DNA from: Pseudomonas oryzicola
GTDB lineage: Bacteria > Pseudomonadota > Gammaproteobacteria > Pseudomonadales > Pseudomonadaceae
Assembly: GCF_014269185.2 (NCBI RefSeq)
Contig: NZ_JABWRZ020000001.1
Coordinates: 459,001-523,000 of the forward strand
Direction: 5' to 3'
DNA length: 64,000 nt
Shown one piece after another: positions 1 to 8,914 of this stretch. The notes below the pieces were generated by a model. It was not told where the DNA came from and ran no database searches. It saw only the letters and a list, made by a program, of their open reading frames with translations. Numbering within the stretch: the stretch's first letter is position 1; each line of letters opens with the position of its first letter. The translations under genes were made by a program, and so were the position numbers.

Positions 1-452
1 TGATGGCCGACCGCATTGCGGTGATGAACAACGGCCAGGTCGAACAGTACGCGACCCCGCAGGAAATCTACGACCAGCCTGCCACGCCGTTCGTCGCTGA
101 ATTCGTTGGCCAGGGCAACTGGTTGCCGTTCCAGCGCAGCGGCGACTGCCATGCCCAGGTGGGTGGCATGAACATGCGCCTGGCACCCGGTTCGGCCCAA
201 GCCAGCAGTGGCCGGCTGTTCTGTCGCCCGGAGGCGATCGCGGTCAACCCGACAGTGCACGAGGACAACCTGTTCCCGGCGTTGGTCCGTGAGATCACCT
301 TTCTCGGTAACCGCTGCCGCATGAGCTTCGAACTCAAGGCCCTGCCAGGCCATGCGCTGCTGGCGGAACTGGCTCCCGAAGCCATGCCGCGGCTGGGCTC
401 GCAAGACATCTGGGTGGCGCTGCCGCCCCAGCGCCTGCAGGTGTTTGCCTGA
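1..452 (+). CDS. 2-aminoethylphosphonate-type ABC transporter, ATP-binding subunit (C-terminal part)
   Basis: This gene is cut by the left edge; the visible frame runs through bases 3-5 and ends at TGA 450-452. The first visible residues, [12 protein letters not shown], are the segment after the H-loop in ABC ATPases of the iron/polyamine/phosphonate importer class, followed by the usual [18 protein letters not shown] stretch. The rest is a small C-terminal TOBE-like regulatory domain. Walker A, the signature motif and Walker B lie outside the window. The permease gene starts one base after its stop, so they form one operon. The AEP substrate is assigned from the binding protein two genes downstream and is an inference. 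Confidence 0.85.
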   Translation, partial: MADRIAVMNNGQVEQYATPQEIYDQPATPFVAEFVGQGNWLPFQRSGDCHAQVGGMNMRLAPGSAQASSGRLFCRPEAIAVNPTVHEDNLFPALVREITFLGNRCRMSFELKALPGHALLAELAPEAMPRLGSQDIWVALPPQRLQVFA

Positions 453-453
453 G

Positions 454-2178
454 ATGGCCGCGCCAATGCCCCTGCCGTTGCGTCAGGCCCAAGCCACACC
501 GTGTGCAGGCGTTGCCCGGGGTGACCGGTTGTTCGTCGTCGGCGGCAAGAGCCTGCTGCTGATCCTTCTGCTGGTGGCGGTGCTGATGCCGCTGCTGGCA
601 ATCTTCTGGCGCGGCTTCAGCGCCGAAGCAGGCCAGGGCGGCGGCCTGGTGGCGGCGGGCGAGCTCTTTGCCAGTGCCAACTTCCGCTGGTTGCTGGGCA
701 ATAGCCTGGCGGTGGCCTTTACCGTCGCGGCAATCGTGGTGCCACTGGCCTATCTGTTCGCTTATGCCTTGCAACGCACGATGATCCCGGGCAAAGGCCT
801 GTGGCGGGGCATTTCCCTGCTGCCGCTGCTCGCGCCGTCGATGCTGCCGGCCATTGCCCTGGTCTATCTGTTCGGTAACCAAGGGCTTCTGCGCGGGTTG
901 CTCAGCGACAATATCTATGGCTTCTGGGGCATCGTGCTGGGCGAAGCCATCTATACCTTCCCGCATGCGTTGATGATCCTGCTGTCGGCCCTCTCGCTGG
1001 CCGATGCACGCCTGTTTGACGCCGCATCCAGCATGGGCGCCGGGCCGTGGCGGGCCTTTGCCAGCATCACCTGGCCGGCCACGCGCCAGGCAGTGTTCGC
1101 GGCGTTCTGCCTGGTGTTCACCCTGACCATCACCGATTTCGGTGTACCTGTCGTGGTTGGCGGTGATTATCAGGTGCTGGCGCTGGAAGCCTACAAGGCA
1201 GTGGTCGGCCAGCAACAGTTTGGCCGTGGCGCGTTGATTGGCATGGTGCTGCTGGTGCCGGCGCTGTTGAGCTTTTCCGTCGATGCCTGGCTGCGCCGAC
1301 GCCAGGGCGATGCCATGAGCGGCCGAGCTCAGGTGTTCGAGGCAAAGCCGTCGCGGGCCCGCGATGCCTGCTTCCTGACCATCGTGCTGGTGGTGTGTGC
1401 GGCATTGCTGCTGGTGATCGGCATGGCGGTGTATTCGTCGCTGGTTACCTTCTGGCCCTATAACCTGTCGTTGTCGCTGCGTCACTACATGTTCGAGGAC
1501 ACCGCCGGGGGCGGTTGGCTGGCCTATCGCAACAGCGTGACCATGGCCATCGGCACAGCGCTGATCGGCAGCATCGTGATCTTCACCGGTGCCTACCTTA
1601 TGGAGAAAACCCAGGGCCAACGCCTGCTCAACCAGGCGCTGCGCCTGCTCAGCTTCATCCCCATGGCTGTGCCGGGCCTGGTACTGGGCCTGGGCTACGT
1701 GTTCTTCTTCAACCTGAACGGCAACCCCTTGCACGTGTTGTATGGCGGCATGGGGCTGTTGGTGGTGTGCACCATTGCCCATTACCTGACGACCGCACAG
1801 ATGACCGCGACTACCGCGCTGCGCCAGCTCGATGGCGAGTTCGAGGCTGCGGCGCTGTCGCTGAAGGCCCCGTTGTACCGGCACTTCCTGCGGGTGACCG
1901 TGCCGATCTGCCTGCCGGCGCTGCTGGACATCATCCGCTACCTGTTCGTCTCGGCGATGACCACCGTATCGGCAGCGATCTTCCTGTACAGCCCCGACAC
2001 CATTCTGGCTGCCGTCGCCGTGCTGAACATGGACGACGCCGGCAACGTTGGCGGTGCCGCCGCGATGTCCACCCTGATCCTGCTGACCAGTGCCGGCGCT
2101 TCACTGCTGCTGGCCGCAGCCTCACGCGGCCTGCTGCGCCGCTCCCAAGCCTGGCGCCAACGCGCCGCGACCGTCTGA
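454..2178 (+). CDS. AEP-type ABC transporter permease, fused two-domain
   Basis: This inner-membrane permease has 574 residues and carries two BinPD_transp_1 modules in one chain, as in FbpB/SfuB-type iron and phosphonate importers. About twelve hydrophobic segments are visible. The two EAA-type cytoplasmic loops appear as DAASSMGAGPWRAF in the first half and EAAALSLKAPLYRHF in the second. ATG 454 is chosen because it follows the stop of the ATPase gene directly and gives a normal N-terminus; the frame stays open upstream to 352, but that stretch overlaps the ATPase gene. The protein should form the channel energised by the upstream ATPase and fed by the binding protein at 2197. Confidence 0.9.
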   Translation: MAAPMPLPLRQAQATPCAGVARGDRLFVVGGKSLLLILLLVAVLMPLLAIFWRGFSAEAGQGGGLVAAGELFASANFRWLLGNSLAVAFTVAAIVVPLAYLFAYALQRTMIPGKGLWRGISLLPLLAPSMLPAIALVYLFGNQGLLRGLLSDNIYGFWGIVLGEAIYTFPHALMILLSALSLADARLFDAASSMGAGPWRAFASITWPATRQAVFAAFCLVFTLTITDFGVPVVVGGDYQVLALEAYKAVVGQQQFGRGALIGMVLLVPALLSFSVDAWLRRRQGDAMSGRAQVFEAKPSRARDACFLTIVLVVCAALLLVIGMAVYSSLVTFWPYNLSLSLRHYMFEDTAGGGWLAYRNSVTMAIGTALIGSIVIFTGAYLMEKTQGQRLLNQALRLLSFIPMAVPGLVLGLGYVFFFNLNGNPLHVLYGGMGLLVVCTIAHYLTTAQMTATTALRQLDGEFEAAALSLKAPLYRHFLRVTVPICLPALLDIIRYLFVSAMTTVSAAIFLYSPDTILAAVAVLNMDDAGNVGGAAAMSTLILLTSAGASLLLAAASRGLLRRSQAWRQRAATV

Positions 2179-2196
2179 CCTGTAAGGAATCTACCC

Positions 2197-3222
2197 ATGC
2201 ACAAGCACCTTGCACTTGCCGCTGCCGTTTCCGCCGTGTTCAGCCTGCAGGCCTCGGCCGCTGCGACCCAGCTGACGGTTTACACCGCACTGGAAGCCGA
2301 ACAGCTGAAGAGCTACAAGCAGGCCTTCGAGAAGGCCAACCCGGACATTGAAATCAAGTGGGTTCGTGACTCCACCGGCATCATCACCGCCAAGCTGCTG
2401 GCCGAGAAAGATCGCCCGCAAGCTGACGCAATATGGGGGCTGGCGGCATCGAGCCTGGCCATCCTCGACCACAATGGCATGCTTGAAGCCTATGCCCCCA
2501 AGGACCTGGGCAAGATTGCCGACAACTATCGTGACGCCGCCAACCCGCCCGCCTGGGTCGGTATGGACGTATGGGCTGCCACCCTTTGCTTCAATACCGT
2601 CGAGGCCGAGAAACAGGGCCTGAGCAAGCCGGTAAGCTGGCAGGACCTGACCAAGCCTGAGTACAAGGGCAAGATCGTCATGCCCAACCCGGCCTCGTCC
2701 GGCACCGGTTTCCTGGATGTCAGTGCCTGGCTGCAGACCTTTGGCGAGCCGCAGGGCTGGGCTTACATGGATGCCTTGCACCAGAACATCGGCCAGTACG
2801 TTCATTCCGGGTCCAAGCCGTGCAAGCTGGCGGCGGCGGGTGAGTTCCCGATCGGTATCTCGTTCGAGTATCCGGCCGTGCAGCTCAAGCGCCAGGGCGC
2901 GCCGCTGGACATCGTGCTGCCGAAGGAAGGCCTGGGCTGGGAGATCGAGGCGACCGCAGTGATCAAGGGTTCGCCGAAGGCGGGTGCGGCCAGGCGCCTG
3001 GCTGATTTCTCGGCCAGCCCGGCGGCCATGGAGCTGTACAAGGAGAACTTTGCCGTGCTGGCCGCGCCGGGTATTGCCAAGCCACAGACCGAGTTGCCCG
3101 CGGATTACGAACAGCGTTTGATCAAGAATGACTTTGCCTGGGCTTCGCAGCACCGTGACCAGATCCTGACCGAGTGGCGCAAGCGCTATGACGGCAAGTC
3201 GGAGAAGGTGGCCCAGCAGTAA
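2197..3222 (+). CDS. 2-aminoethylphosphonate ABC transporter substrate-binding protein
   Basis: This is a periplasmic solute-binding protein of 341 residues. A Sec signal peptide is visible at residues 1-22 (K near the start, hydrophobic core, ASA-A cleavage context). The mature part begins TQLTVYTALEAEQLKSY, typical of the Fe3+/AEP binding-protein fold (cluster D). Sequence features match the putative AEP binding proteins that accompany fused permeases, of the PhnS2/AepX type. It lies 18 bases after the permease gene with an AAGGA ribosome site. Iron(III) is the main alternative ligand. The downstream HD-domain gene supports phosphonate. Confidence 0.85.
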   Translation: MHKHLALAAAVSAVFSLQASAAATQLTVYTALEAEQLKSYKQAFEKANPDIEIKWVRDSTGIITAKLLAEKDRPQADAIWGLAASSLAILDHNGMLEAYAPKDLGKIADNYRDAANPPAWVGMDVWAATLCFNTVEAEKQGLSKPVSWQDLTKPEYKGKIVMPNPASSGTGFLDVSAWLQTFGEPQGWAYMDALHQNIGQYVHSGSKPCKLAAAGEFPIGISFEYPAVQLKRQGAPLDIVLPKEGLGWEIEATAVIKGSPKAGAARRLADFSASPAAMELYKENFAVLAAPGIAKPQTELPADYEQRLIKNDFAWASQHRDQILTEWRKRYDGKSEKVAQQ

Positions 3223-3235
3223 CCCGCACCGACCT

Positions 3236-3257
3236 CTTCGCGGGCTCGCCCGCGAAG
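3236..3257. repeat. REP-like palindrome downstream of the binding-protein gene
   Basis: A perfect 10-base inverted repeat (CTTCGCGGGC / GCCCGCGAAG) with a two-base TC loop lies 13 bases after the binding-protein stop. It is preceded by CCT, giving the CCTCTTCGCGGG start typical of P. putida REP elements. It may stabilise the transporter mRNA upstream of the HD-protein gene. Confidence 0.75.
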
Positions 3258-3293
3258 CATCCAGCAGCACAATCACGCCAGGAGAAGGCTGTT

Positions 3294-3842
3294 ATGCCCA
3301 CCCCGACCCAGATCATCGACAGCATCTTTGCCCTGTACCAGCGCCACGGCAATGACGATTACATCGGCGAGGCGATCACCCAGCTCGAGCATATGTCCCA
3401 GGCCGCGCAACTGGCCATGGCCGAGGGTTTTGACGATGAGGTGGTGCTGGCGGCGTTCTTCCACGATATCGGCCACCTGTGTGGCGGTGACGCCAGCATG
3501 GGCGGCTATGGCGTGGTCAGCCATGAACGCATCGGCGCCGAGTACCTGCGCCGCTGTGGCTTTGGCGAGCGCATGGCGCGGCTGGTGCAGAACCACGTGG
3601 AGGCCAAGCGCTACCTGACTTTGCGTCAGCCGGGGTATTTCCAGCGGTTGAGTGAGGCGAGCCGGCGCACACTGGAATACCAAGGCGGGGTGATGAACGC
3701 GGCCGAGGCGGATGCGTTCGAACGTGACCCGCTGTTCGAGGTGAGCTTGCGGATGCGGGATTGGGATGAGCGAGCCAAAGAGGTCGACATTGCGCTGCTC
3801 GACCTGGATGAGCTGAAGCAGAAGGCGCTGGCTCTACTCTGA
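3294..3842 (+). CDS. PhnZ-like HD-domain protein of phosphonate operons
   Basis: This 182-residue protein has a strong AGGAG ribosome site 7 bases before ATG 3294. It matches the HD-domain family found in phosphonate operons, whose studied relative PhnZ is a mixed-valence diiron oxygenase that cleaves 2-amino-1-hydroxyethylphosphonate to glycine and phosphate. Visible ligands fit PhnZ: Y23-x-x-E26 (lid pair), H33, H57-D58 (FFHDIGH), H77 and H101, with an acidic region (DWDE) near residue 157. The position after an AEP-type transporter supports a catabolic role. The partner hydroxylase PhnY is not in the window, so the exact reaction is inference. Confidence 0.8.
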   Translation: MPTPTQIIDSIFALYQRHGNDDYIGEAITQLEHMSQAAQLAMAEGFDDEVVLAAFFHDIGHLCGGDASMGGYGVVSHERIGAEYLRRCGFGERMARLVQNHVEAKRYLTLRQPGYFQRLSEASRRTLEYQGGVMNAAEADAFERDPLFEVSLRMRDWDERAKEVDIALLDLDELKQKALALL

Positions 3843-3867
3843 AATACTGCTGGCCAGCACTGGCCCG

Positions 3868-3908
3868 ATCGCCGGCAAGCCAGGCTCCCTGCACGGCTTG
3901 CCGGCGAT
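3868..3908. repeat. Inverted repeat between convergent genes (REP variant)
   Basis: The arms ATCGCCGGCAAGCC (3868-3881) and GGCTTGCCGGCGAT (3895-3908) are perfect complements separated by 13 bases. The element fills the gap between two convergent stop codons (3842 and 3927). A close copy lies at 23866-23923, also between convergent genes. No T-run follows on either strand, so it is more like an intergenic repeat than a classical terminator. Confidence 0.7.
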
Positions 3909-3926
3909 GAGGCCGGGCCTGCAGGC

Positions 3927-5291
3927 TCAAATCTGCGAAACCAGCGCCTCCAGTTGCTCCTGCCGCTCCGCCTGGTTCAGCTTCGCCCCAGGATTCAAGG
4001 TGGACCACTGCGGATGCGCCCGCGCCTTCACCAGTGCCTCCGGCAACTTGCCCTCGCGCCAGGTCTTCTCATCCAGTGCTTCCAGGCGAATGCTGTCCTG
4101 CGCTGCGTGCCCGCGATTCTCCAGTGCGACCAGCAACTGCTGCTGACGCAGGGCCAGCAAGCGCAACACGGTATCGTCCACGGTCAACTCACGCTTGCCT
4201 TTCAACTTGCCGATCAGGCGCGCCCCATAGTTGCGAGCGGTCTGCAGCGCGCCTCCGGCAATCGCCCCGGCCAGTGCCGCCGCGCCGAGGGTAAGGCCGC
4301 CCACCAGCAAGTCGACCCCGGCACCGGCCGCAGCACCGGCCGCCACACCGCTGCCCAGGCGCACGCCAAGCAGCTTCAAGGTTTCCGGATTGAACAGGTC
4401 GTCGCCCCAGCGGCCATCCAGCAACGGCAGGTCGCTGGCATGGGCATCCTCGCGGCGGAAGGCATACTGCTTGAGCAACGCTTCGACACAGCGCTGTTCG
4501 CGCTGGCGCACCTCTTGCCGCAACGCCGCGATGGCCCGGGCCTCGGCCGCAGGCTCGGCCTCGACACTGCGCCGGCAGGCGGCGCAGTCCAGCAGCAGCT
4601 CGGCGATCAGGCGCTTGCCGCTGTGCCGGCGTGCCAGGCGCTGCGCCTGCTGGTCGTCGATCAACCGCTGCAGCGCCGGGCGGGCGTTTTCCAGCAGCAG
4701 CGCCAGGCTTTCGTACAACCGGCGTTCACCATCCTCTGGCGGGGCCACGCTGTCGAACCGCACCAATGCGTGCAGGCCAAGGCGGGCAAGGGCTTCACGC
4801 CATTGCGGCTCACGATGCGAGTCGCTGGCGACGAAGTTGAGCACGGGTAGCAGCGGCTTGCCGCAGCTGGCCAGTACCTCCAGCTCGTCACGGTACTTGG
4901 CCAGTACCGGTTCGCGGGCATCGATCACATACAGGCCGGCATTGCTGGCCAGCAGCTGGCGCAGCACCTTGGCCTCCTGCTCGAAACGCTGGCGCGCTTC
5001 GCTGCCCTGCAGAAAACGCTCCAGACGGGCCGGGCCGTCCAGGCGCTCGCCCGGGCGGTCCAGGCGTTCGAGGTAGTCGAGCAGGGCGATGGCGTCTTCC
5101 AGGCCCGGGGTGTCGTACAGCTCCAGCAGGGGCTCACCGTCCACCGACAGCCGCGCCCCTTCCACATGGCGGGTGGTGCTGGGGCGGTGGGACACCTCGC
5201 CGAAGCCGACATCACGGGTCAGGGTGCGCAGCAGCGAGGTCTTGCCGACGTTGGTGTGGCCGACCACGGCCAGTTTCAGCGGCTCAGTCAT
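3927..5291 (-). CDS. GTPase with DUF3482 C-terminal domain
   Basis: This 454-residue protein has an Era/TrmE-like G domain. G1 is GHTNVGKTS (residues 11-19) and G3 is DTPG. The expected NKxD G4 motif is replaced by NFVAS, which suggests altered nucleotide specificity. The C-terminal half is DUF3482. It contains a long Gly/Ala-rich hydrophobic stretch (about residues 316-350) that could insert in the membrane. ATG 5291 is preferred over ATG 5297 because GGAG lies 7 bases upstream of it but only one base upstream of 5297. It overlaps the DUF2868 gene by 8 bases, indicating co-translation. Function is unknown. Confidence 0.85.
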   Translation of the reverse strand: MTEPLKLAVVGHTNVGKTSLLRTLTRDVGFGEVSHRPSTTRHVEGARLSVDGEPLLELYDTPGLEDAIALLDYLERLDRPGERLDGPARLERFLQGSEARQRFEQEAKVLRQLLASNAGLYVIDAREPVLAKYRDELEVLASCGKPLLPVLNFVASDSHREPQWREALARLGLHALVRFDSVAPPEDGERRLYESLALLLENARPALQRLIDDQQAQRLARRHSGKRLIAELLLDCAACRRSVEAEPAAEARAIAALRQEVRQREQRCVEALLKQYAFRREDAHASDLPLLDGRWGDDLFNPETLKLLGVRLGSGVAAGAAAGAGVDLLVGGLTLGAAALAGAIAGGALQTARNYGARLIGKLKGKRELTVDDTVLRLLALRQQQLLVALENRGHAAQDSIRLEALDEKTWREGKLPEALVKARAHPQWSTLNPGAKLNQAERQEQLEALVSQI

Positions 5292-6675
5292 GGCCATGCT
5301 CCAGCCAGGTCAGTGGCGAGGTATCGGCATGTGGCAAGCCAAGCCGGTCGAGGGCTTCGTGCCAGTCCCCCAGGCGCTGCGCGTCCACGGCCAGGCCCGG
5401 TGCCGCCTGAAGCAGCCAGATGCGGGTAGCGCCGGCATTGCGTGCCAGTTCGGCGAGCAACGCCAGGCTGCCACGGTCGGGCGAGCGGCGTGGGTCGCAG
5501 GCAATGGCCAGGCGTGCCGGGGGGAAGCGGCTGAGTTGCTCCAGCAGCCGGTTACGCGATTCACGGCTGTCGAGCACGCCAGCATCGGTCACGCTTTTCG
5601 GCAATGCGGGCGGCCAGGGACGCTGGTCGTCCAGTTCCAGGCCGACCAGCAGCGCGCCGCTACTGCCGCTTTCCAGCTGGCCGGCGGCAAACTGCGGCAA
5701 GGCTTCGGGGGCGGCATCCTGTACGCCGATGCGTTCGCTGCGCGGCATCAGCGCTTCACTCAGTTGCGCGTAGCCGGGCAGGCTGAGGTCCAGCGCCAGG
5801 CGCCCACGGCCCTGGCGCCAGCGCCACAGGCACAAGCCGGCCAGCAGCAGGCGCGGCAGCAGGCCATAAACCAGCACCACGCCGAGCAGCCAGCTGGCCC
5901 AGGCTTGGCGTGCCAGGTCCAGGCCCGGCAGGGTGTCACCACTGGCACGGATCATGGCCTCGTCGGGCACGGCGAAGCCCAGCAACGAAGGCAGGGCGCC
6001 CAGAGCCTGGGTGAGGTGGATGAACGGGTCGGCCGCGAGCAGGGTGGTTTCCCAGACAAAGCCATAGCGTCGGGTGGCCAGCAAGGCCAGCAGCATGCCC
6101 AGCGCACTGATCATCGCCAGCAACCACAGGCCGTGCACCAGCAGGCCAAGCAACCAGCGGCCCAGGCGCTGGCGCTGCAGCAGCACCAGCAGGGCGGGGG
6201 CCAGGTGCGCGGCCTTGGCGTCGCGGGCAAAGCGTTCGCTCAACCACAGCCACAGGCGGCCCAGCCCGGTGCCATATTCGCCACTGGCGGCAAAGCCGAT
6301 GGCCCAGCCCAGCAGCATCAGCAGGTCAAGCCCGAGCAGGCTGCCCAATGCCCAGAACACATTTACCGGGCGTTGCCCATCACCGAGGGCCGCCAAGGCC
6401 AGCCCCGCGCCGCTGAGCATGGCCATTATCAGCAAGGCCAGCAGCGCCAGGCGTGCACCCTGTTTCCAGTGGCGCAGGGCGATGCTCATGCCGTCGCGTT
6501 CAGCCAGGAACAGCGCGCGGTTTTCAAGGCGGGTCGCCAGGTCACCACCTGCCTGGCGGGCGTGGCGGTTGGCTTCCTGGTCCTCCAGGGGGCCGGCATG
6601 TTCCTCGCGCAGGCGTACCGCTTCGGTGAGCCAGCGCTTGTCCAGGGAAGTCGGAGCAGTCACAAGGTCTTCCAT
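5284..6675 (-). CDS. DUF2868 membrane protein, partner of the DUF3482 GTPase
   Basis: This is a protein of about 463 residues with roughly four transmembrane segments. Two are adjacent near residues 75-135 and others lie near 195-230 and 280-305. A soluble C-terminal region ends in a Rossmann-like pattern (RLAIACDPRRSPDRG...). I choose ATG 6675 (MEDLVTAPTSLDKRW). The frame remains open to 6705, but that would crowd the 54-base divergent promoter gap with folA. The GTPase start overlaps its stop by 8 bases, so the two products probably act together at the inner membrane. No biochemical role is known to me. Confidence 0.8.
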   Translation of the reverse strand: MEDLVTAPTSLDKRWLTEAVRLREEHAGPLEDQEANRHARQAGGDLATRLENRALFLAERDGMSIALRHWKQGARLALLALLIMAMLSGAGLALAALGDGQRPVNVFWALGSLLGLDLLMLLGWAIGFAASGEYGTGLGRLWLWLSERFARDAKAAHLAPALLVLLQRQRLGRWLLGLLVHGLWLLAMISALGMLLALLATRRYGFVWETTLLAADPFIHLTQALGALPSLLGFAVPDEAMIRASGDTLPGLDLARQAWASWLLGVVLVYGLLPRLLLAGLCLWRWRQGRGRLALDLSLPGYAQLSEALMPRSERIGVQDAAPEALPQFAAGQLESGSSGALLVGLELDDQRPWPPALPKSVTDAGVLDSRESRNRLLEQLSRFPPARLAIACDPRRSPDRGSLALLAELARNAGATRIWLLQAAPGLAVDAQRLGDWHEALDRLGLPHADTSPLTWLEHGHD

Positions 6676-6729
6676 TGCACAGGTCAGGGCAGAAGCATAA
6701 CCCACACACCCGATGCTATCCTCGCTGGC

Positions 6730-7245
6730 ATGAATACATCACTCCCCCTCAGCCTGATCGCGGCGCACGCCGAAAACCGCGTGATCGGCATCGACAACTC
6801 CATGCCCTGGCATTTGCCGGGGGATTTCAAGTACTTCAAGGCCACCACCCTGGGCAAGCCGATCATCATGGGGCGCAAGACCTGGGACTCCCTGGGGCGG
6901 CCATTGCCCGGGCGGTTGAACATCGTGGTCAGCCGCCAGGCAGGCCTGGCGCTGGCGGGTGCCGAGGTATTTGGCTCGCTGGAGCAGGCCCTGGTGCGGG
7001 CCGAGCAGTGGGCGCGTGAGAAAGGTGTCGATGAGCTGATGCTGATTGGTGGGGCGCAGCTGTATGCGCAGGCCCTGGAGAAGGGGCTGGTCAGCCGAAT
7101 GTACCTGACACGGGTCGAATTGGCACCGCAAGGGGATGCGTGGTTCCCGGAGTTCGATCCGAGGCAGTGGAAGCTGGTGTCGAGCGAGGCGCAGGCTGAG
7201 CAAGGTAAGCCTGCGTATCACTTTGAGGTTTGGGACAGGGTTTGA
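6730..7245 (+). CDS. folA: Dihydrofolate reductase
   Basis: This 171-residue type I DHFR reduces dihydrofolate to tetrahydrofolate with NADPH. The N-terminal motif IAAHAENRVIGIDNSMPWHLPGD contains the catalytic acid D32, equivalent to E. coli D27. GRKTWDSLGRPLPGR and the IGGAQLYAQAL region form the NADPH site. The ribosome site is weak (only purine-poor sequence precedes ATG 6730). It is divergent from the DUF2868 gene and convergent with tcyP. A long open frame running into it from 5089 is an antisense artefact of the DUF2868 and GTPase genes. Confidence 0.97.
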   Translation: MNTSLPLSLIAAHAENRVIGIDNSMPWHLPGDFKYFKATTLGKPIIMGRKTWDSLGRPLPGRLNIVVSRQAGLALAGAEVFGSLEQALVRAEQWAREKGVDELMLIGGAQLYAQALEKGLVSRMYLTRVELAPQGDAWFPEFDPRQWKLVSSEAQAEQGKPAYHFEVWDRV

Positions 7246-7251
7246 GACTTT

Positions 7252-7270
7252 GGGGCTGCAAAGCAGCCCC
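7252..7270. repeat. Small hairpin repeat, copy 1 of 4
   Basis: GGGGCTGCAAAGCAGCCCC is a perfect 8-base stem with a 3-base loop, between the convergent stops of folA and tcyP. It lies 9 bases past the tcyP stop on the minus strand. Closely related hairpins occur at 35638, 47924 and 50489, each just after a minus-strand stop. It probably acts as a 3'-end or terminator element, although no T-run follows it on the minus strand. Confidence 0.7.
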
Positions 7271-7279
7271 GGCAATCCG

Positions 7280-8671
7280 TCAGGTGTGGCTCAGCTCGGC
7301 ATGTTCATCGCCAGCCAGCACTTGCTTGTCGGTCTCTTTCAACAGCTGGCTGGTCACCACCCCCGCGGTCATCGAACCATTCACGTTCAACGCCGTCCGG
7401 CCCATGTCGATCAGCGGCTCTACCGAAATCAGCAACGCCACCAGTTCCACCGGCAAGCCCATGGCCGGCAGCACGATCAGTGCGGCGAACGTCGCCCCGC
7501 CACCTACGCCGGCAACCCCTGCCGAACTCAGGGTGACGATGGCCACCAGGGTGGCGATCCACAGCGGGTCGAAGGTATCGATGCCCACTGCAGGCGCCAC
7601 CATCACCGCCAACATGGCAGGGTAGAGACCGGCACAGCCGTTCTGGCCGATGGTGGTGCCGAACGATGCGCTGAAGCTGGCAATCGACTGCGGCACGCCC
7701 AGGCGGCGGGTTTGCGCTTCGATGTTCAGCGGAATACTGGCGGCGCTGGAGCGGCTGGTGAAGGCGAAGGTCAGCACCGGCCACACCTTGCGCAAGAAGC
7801 GCAGCGGGTTCACACCGGTGGCGGCGAGGATAACGCCGTGCACCACGAACATCAGCCCCAGGCCCAGGTACGATACCACCACGAAGCTGCCCAGCTTGAC
7901 GATGTCTTGCAGGTTCGAGCTGGCTACCACCTTGGCCATCAACGCCAGCACGCCATACGGGGTCAGCTTCATCACTACCCGCACCAGGCGCATCACCCAG
8001 GCCTGCAGGGTGTCGACGGCCAACAGCACACGCTGGCCTTTCTCGGCATCGTCCTTGATCAGCTGCAACGCGGCCAGACCGAGGAATACGGCAAAGATCA
8101 CCACGCTGATGATCGAGGTCGGTTTGGCCCGCGCCAGGTCAGCCACCGGGTTGCTGGGGATGAACGACAGCAGCAGTTGCGGGAGGTTGAGGTCGGCGAC
8201 CTTGCCGGCATAGTCGCTGTGGATGACCTGCATGCGTGCGCTTTCCTGGGCGCCAGCCACCAGGCCTTCGGCGCTGAGGCCGAACAGGTTGGTCAGGACG
8301 ATGCCGATCAATGCGGCGACGGCGGTGGTCAGCAGCAAGGTACCGATGCTCAGCACGCTGATGCGGCCCAGCGACGAGGCATTGTGCAGGCGCGCCACGG
8401 CACTGAGGATCGAGGCGAAGATCAGCGGCATGACGATCATCTGCAACAGGCCGACATAGCCGTTGCCGACCAGGTCAAGCCAGCTGATGGTGGCCTTGAG
8501 CACTGGGTGGCCGGCGCCATACAGCGTGTGCAGGGCCAGCCCGAAAACCACGCCCAGCACCAGGCCCAGGAGGACTTTCCTGGCCAGGCTCCAGTCGGTG
8601 CGGCGGGTTTGTGCCAGGCCCAGCAACAGGGCCAGGAACACCAGCAGATTAAGGGACAGCGGCAGGTTCAT
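7280..8671 (-). CDS. tcyP: L-cystine sodium/proton symporter, DAACS family
   Basis: This 463-residue inner-membrane carrier has exactly the length of E. coli TcyP (YdjN). It contains the dicarboxylate/amino acid:cation symporter hallmarks: eight hydrophobic helices, a serine-rich re-entrant loop ([15 protein letters not shown]), and the [19 protein letters not shown] and [10 protein letters not shown] regions. ATG 8671 ([12 protein letters not shown]) gives the family N-terminus; the open frame upstream to 8803 is not TcyP-like. Transport of cystine rather than dicarboxylates is inferred from overall similarity and length. It is convergent with folA. Confidence 0.88.
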   Translation of the reverse strand: MNLPLSLNLLVFLALLLGLAQTRRTDWSLARKVLLGLVLGVVFGLALHTLYGAGHPVLKATISWLDLVGNGYVGLLQMIVMPLIFASILSAVARLHNASSLGRISVLSIGTLLLTTAVAALIGIVLTNLFGLSAEGLVAGAQESARMQVIHSDYAGKVADLNLPQLLLSFIPSNPVADLARAKPTSIISVVIFAVFLGLAALQLIKDDAEKGQRVLLAVDTLQAWVMRLVRVVMKLTPYGVLALMAKVVASSNLQDIVKLGSFVVVSYLGLGLMFVVHGVILAATGVNPLRFLRKVWPVLTFAFTSRSSAASIPLNIEAQTRRLGVPQSIASFSASFGTTIGQNGCAGLYPAMLAVMVAPAVGIDTFDPLWIATLVAIVTLSSAGVAGVGGGATFAALIVLPAMGLPVELVALLISVEPLIDMGRTALNVNGSMTAGVVTSQLLKETDKQVLAGDEHAELSHT

Positions 8672-8914
8672 TGAAGCTCCAGCGGAAAAGGCAAAAGAGG
8701 CATCGCCTCTGTGAGCGATTGCGAACGGAAATGCTAACAGCCTGAAAACAAACGAATTTATACGCAAATGGAATGTGCATAGTCGTTTATGGAATAACGC
8801 CATGTCGCGGATTGCAATGAACGCGGCGTTTGCAGCTGCATGGGGGTCGTTATGAAAGGCCGTCGACGACCGTGGTTGCTCTAGCGTTCCGGGGTCATTT
8901 CAGGAGATTCGCAC

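Noticed and set aside
334..1884. 516-codon minus-strand open frame opposite the ABC permease
   Set aside because: It is antisense to a clear permease, rich in Gln/His/Arg as GC-skewed shadows are, and has no recognisable domain.
5089..6729. Long plus-strand open frame leading into folA, suggesting an N-terminally extended fusion protein
   Set aside because: It is antisense to the DUF2868 and GTPase genes. FolA is complete from ATG 6730 and the upstream translation is Gln/Ala-rich without domains.
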